Assembly (NCBI GenBank): GCA_947184155.2
Contig: CAMXCT020001379.1
Location: 93,489-157,488 of the forward strand
Source: Cladocopium goreaui
Lineage: Eukaryota > Sar > Dinophyceae > Suessiales > Symbiodiniaceae
DNA: 64,000 nucleotides
Reading direction: 5' to 3'
Part shown: positions 63,683 through 64,000 of the stretch, piece by piece
How positions within the stretch are numbered: the first letter of the stretch is position 1
Layout of the letters: each line of letters begins with the position of its first letter
The notes under the pieces: model-generated
Databases searched by the model: none
What the model was told of the DNA's origin: nothing
The model's input: the letters and a program-made list of their open reading frames with translations, nothing else
Program-made: the position numbers and the translations under genes

Positions 63683-64000
63683 TCCTCCACCAGACACATA
63701 TTCCATCATATTCCCATGATTTATATATGAATGGGATGATGGTTAATAGATGTTGAATGATGTTGATTGTTATCATGGATCATTATCATGGATCCTTTTC
63801 TATTCCCTACTAAGCATCATTGTGTTGATTATGGTTGATTATAACTATGGTTGCTTGTAGTTGATTATTGCAGTTGATTCTTAAGAATATGAAGTCCCAA
63901 TAATGTTGATATTCTATATAGATTGATATCCATCCCAATATAGTCCATGAATCCCCAACTATATAATATAATATATATATACACGTATTAACCATGTGGT
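63683..64000. other. 3' flank of gene F
   Basis: AT-rich, with repeated GTTGAT and TTATCATGGATC phrases and a remnant of the 9726 hairpin element at 63803. No exon seen. Confidence 0.5.

Noticed and set aside
63426-63776. minus-strand frames of 75-116 codons
   Set aside because: The plus strand of the same stretch carries gene F exon 2, with splice site, phase and stop; the minus frames are its shadow.

Overview
The window reads as eukaryotic nuclear DNA, most likely from a dinoflagellate. The evidence is indirect. Very short GC-rich coding exons (13 to about 200 nt, most under 100 nt) float in long AT-rich introns full of microsatellites and short inverted-repeat elements. All recognisable genes lie on the + strand, head to tail with short spacers. 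Several introns appear to start with GC instead of GT, and many acceptors are AG|G. One 16-nt stretch differs by a single base from the dinoflagellate spliced leader. No rRNA, tRNA, CRISPR or prokaryotic feature was seen. Exons were called by eye from codon composition, splice sites, protein-family motifs and reading-frame phase across junctions. Sites were chosen partly to keep phase, so individual borders can be wrong.

Layout. (A) 1.3-6.2 kb: exons of an unrecognised charged, partly coiled-coil protein. (B) about 7.7-33.0 kb: a gene of about 30 exons encoding an RCC1-repeat (beta-propeller) protein, with a probable stop at 33,013-33,015. (C) 33.75-57.87 kb: an alpha/beta-hydrolase of the ABHD13/bem46 type with an N-terminal membrane anchor, the HSNAGD and YRGFGRS motifs, the nucleophile motif GRSLGG, and the C-terminal motif GDHMGTYLLAGEHYW before a stop. 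(D) 39.7-47.75 kb: an independent, largely phase-consistent chain of same-strand exons lying wholly inside one 10.4-kb hydrolase intron, apparently a nested gene of unknown function. (E) 58.26-62.63 kb: a complete six-exon gene (167 aa). (F) 62.74-63.68 kb: a complete two-exon gene (73 aa).

The most unusual content is a set of short (about 90-125 bp) terminal-inverted-repeat elements that behave like introners. The commonest has termini TACCCTCTGGTAA...TTACCAGAGGGTA and occurs roughly 25 times. Its ends hold a donor (CTG|GTAA) and an acceptor (TTACCAG|A), so it looks like a ready-made intron in either orientation. At 35,208-35,314 one copy is itself a coding intron and its leftover termini are read as codons. 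At 47,454-47,577 an element of a different family forms a whole intron. Other families share the CTGGT...ACCAG rule.

Long repeats fill introns: a 57-bp minisatellite, a 1.2-kb telomere-like CCCTAAA satellite, a TATAATAG microsatellite, three successive tandem arrays at 52.95-54.43 kb and 1 kb of AT repeat.
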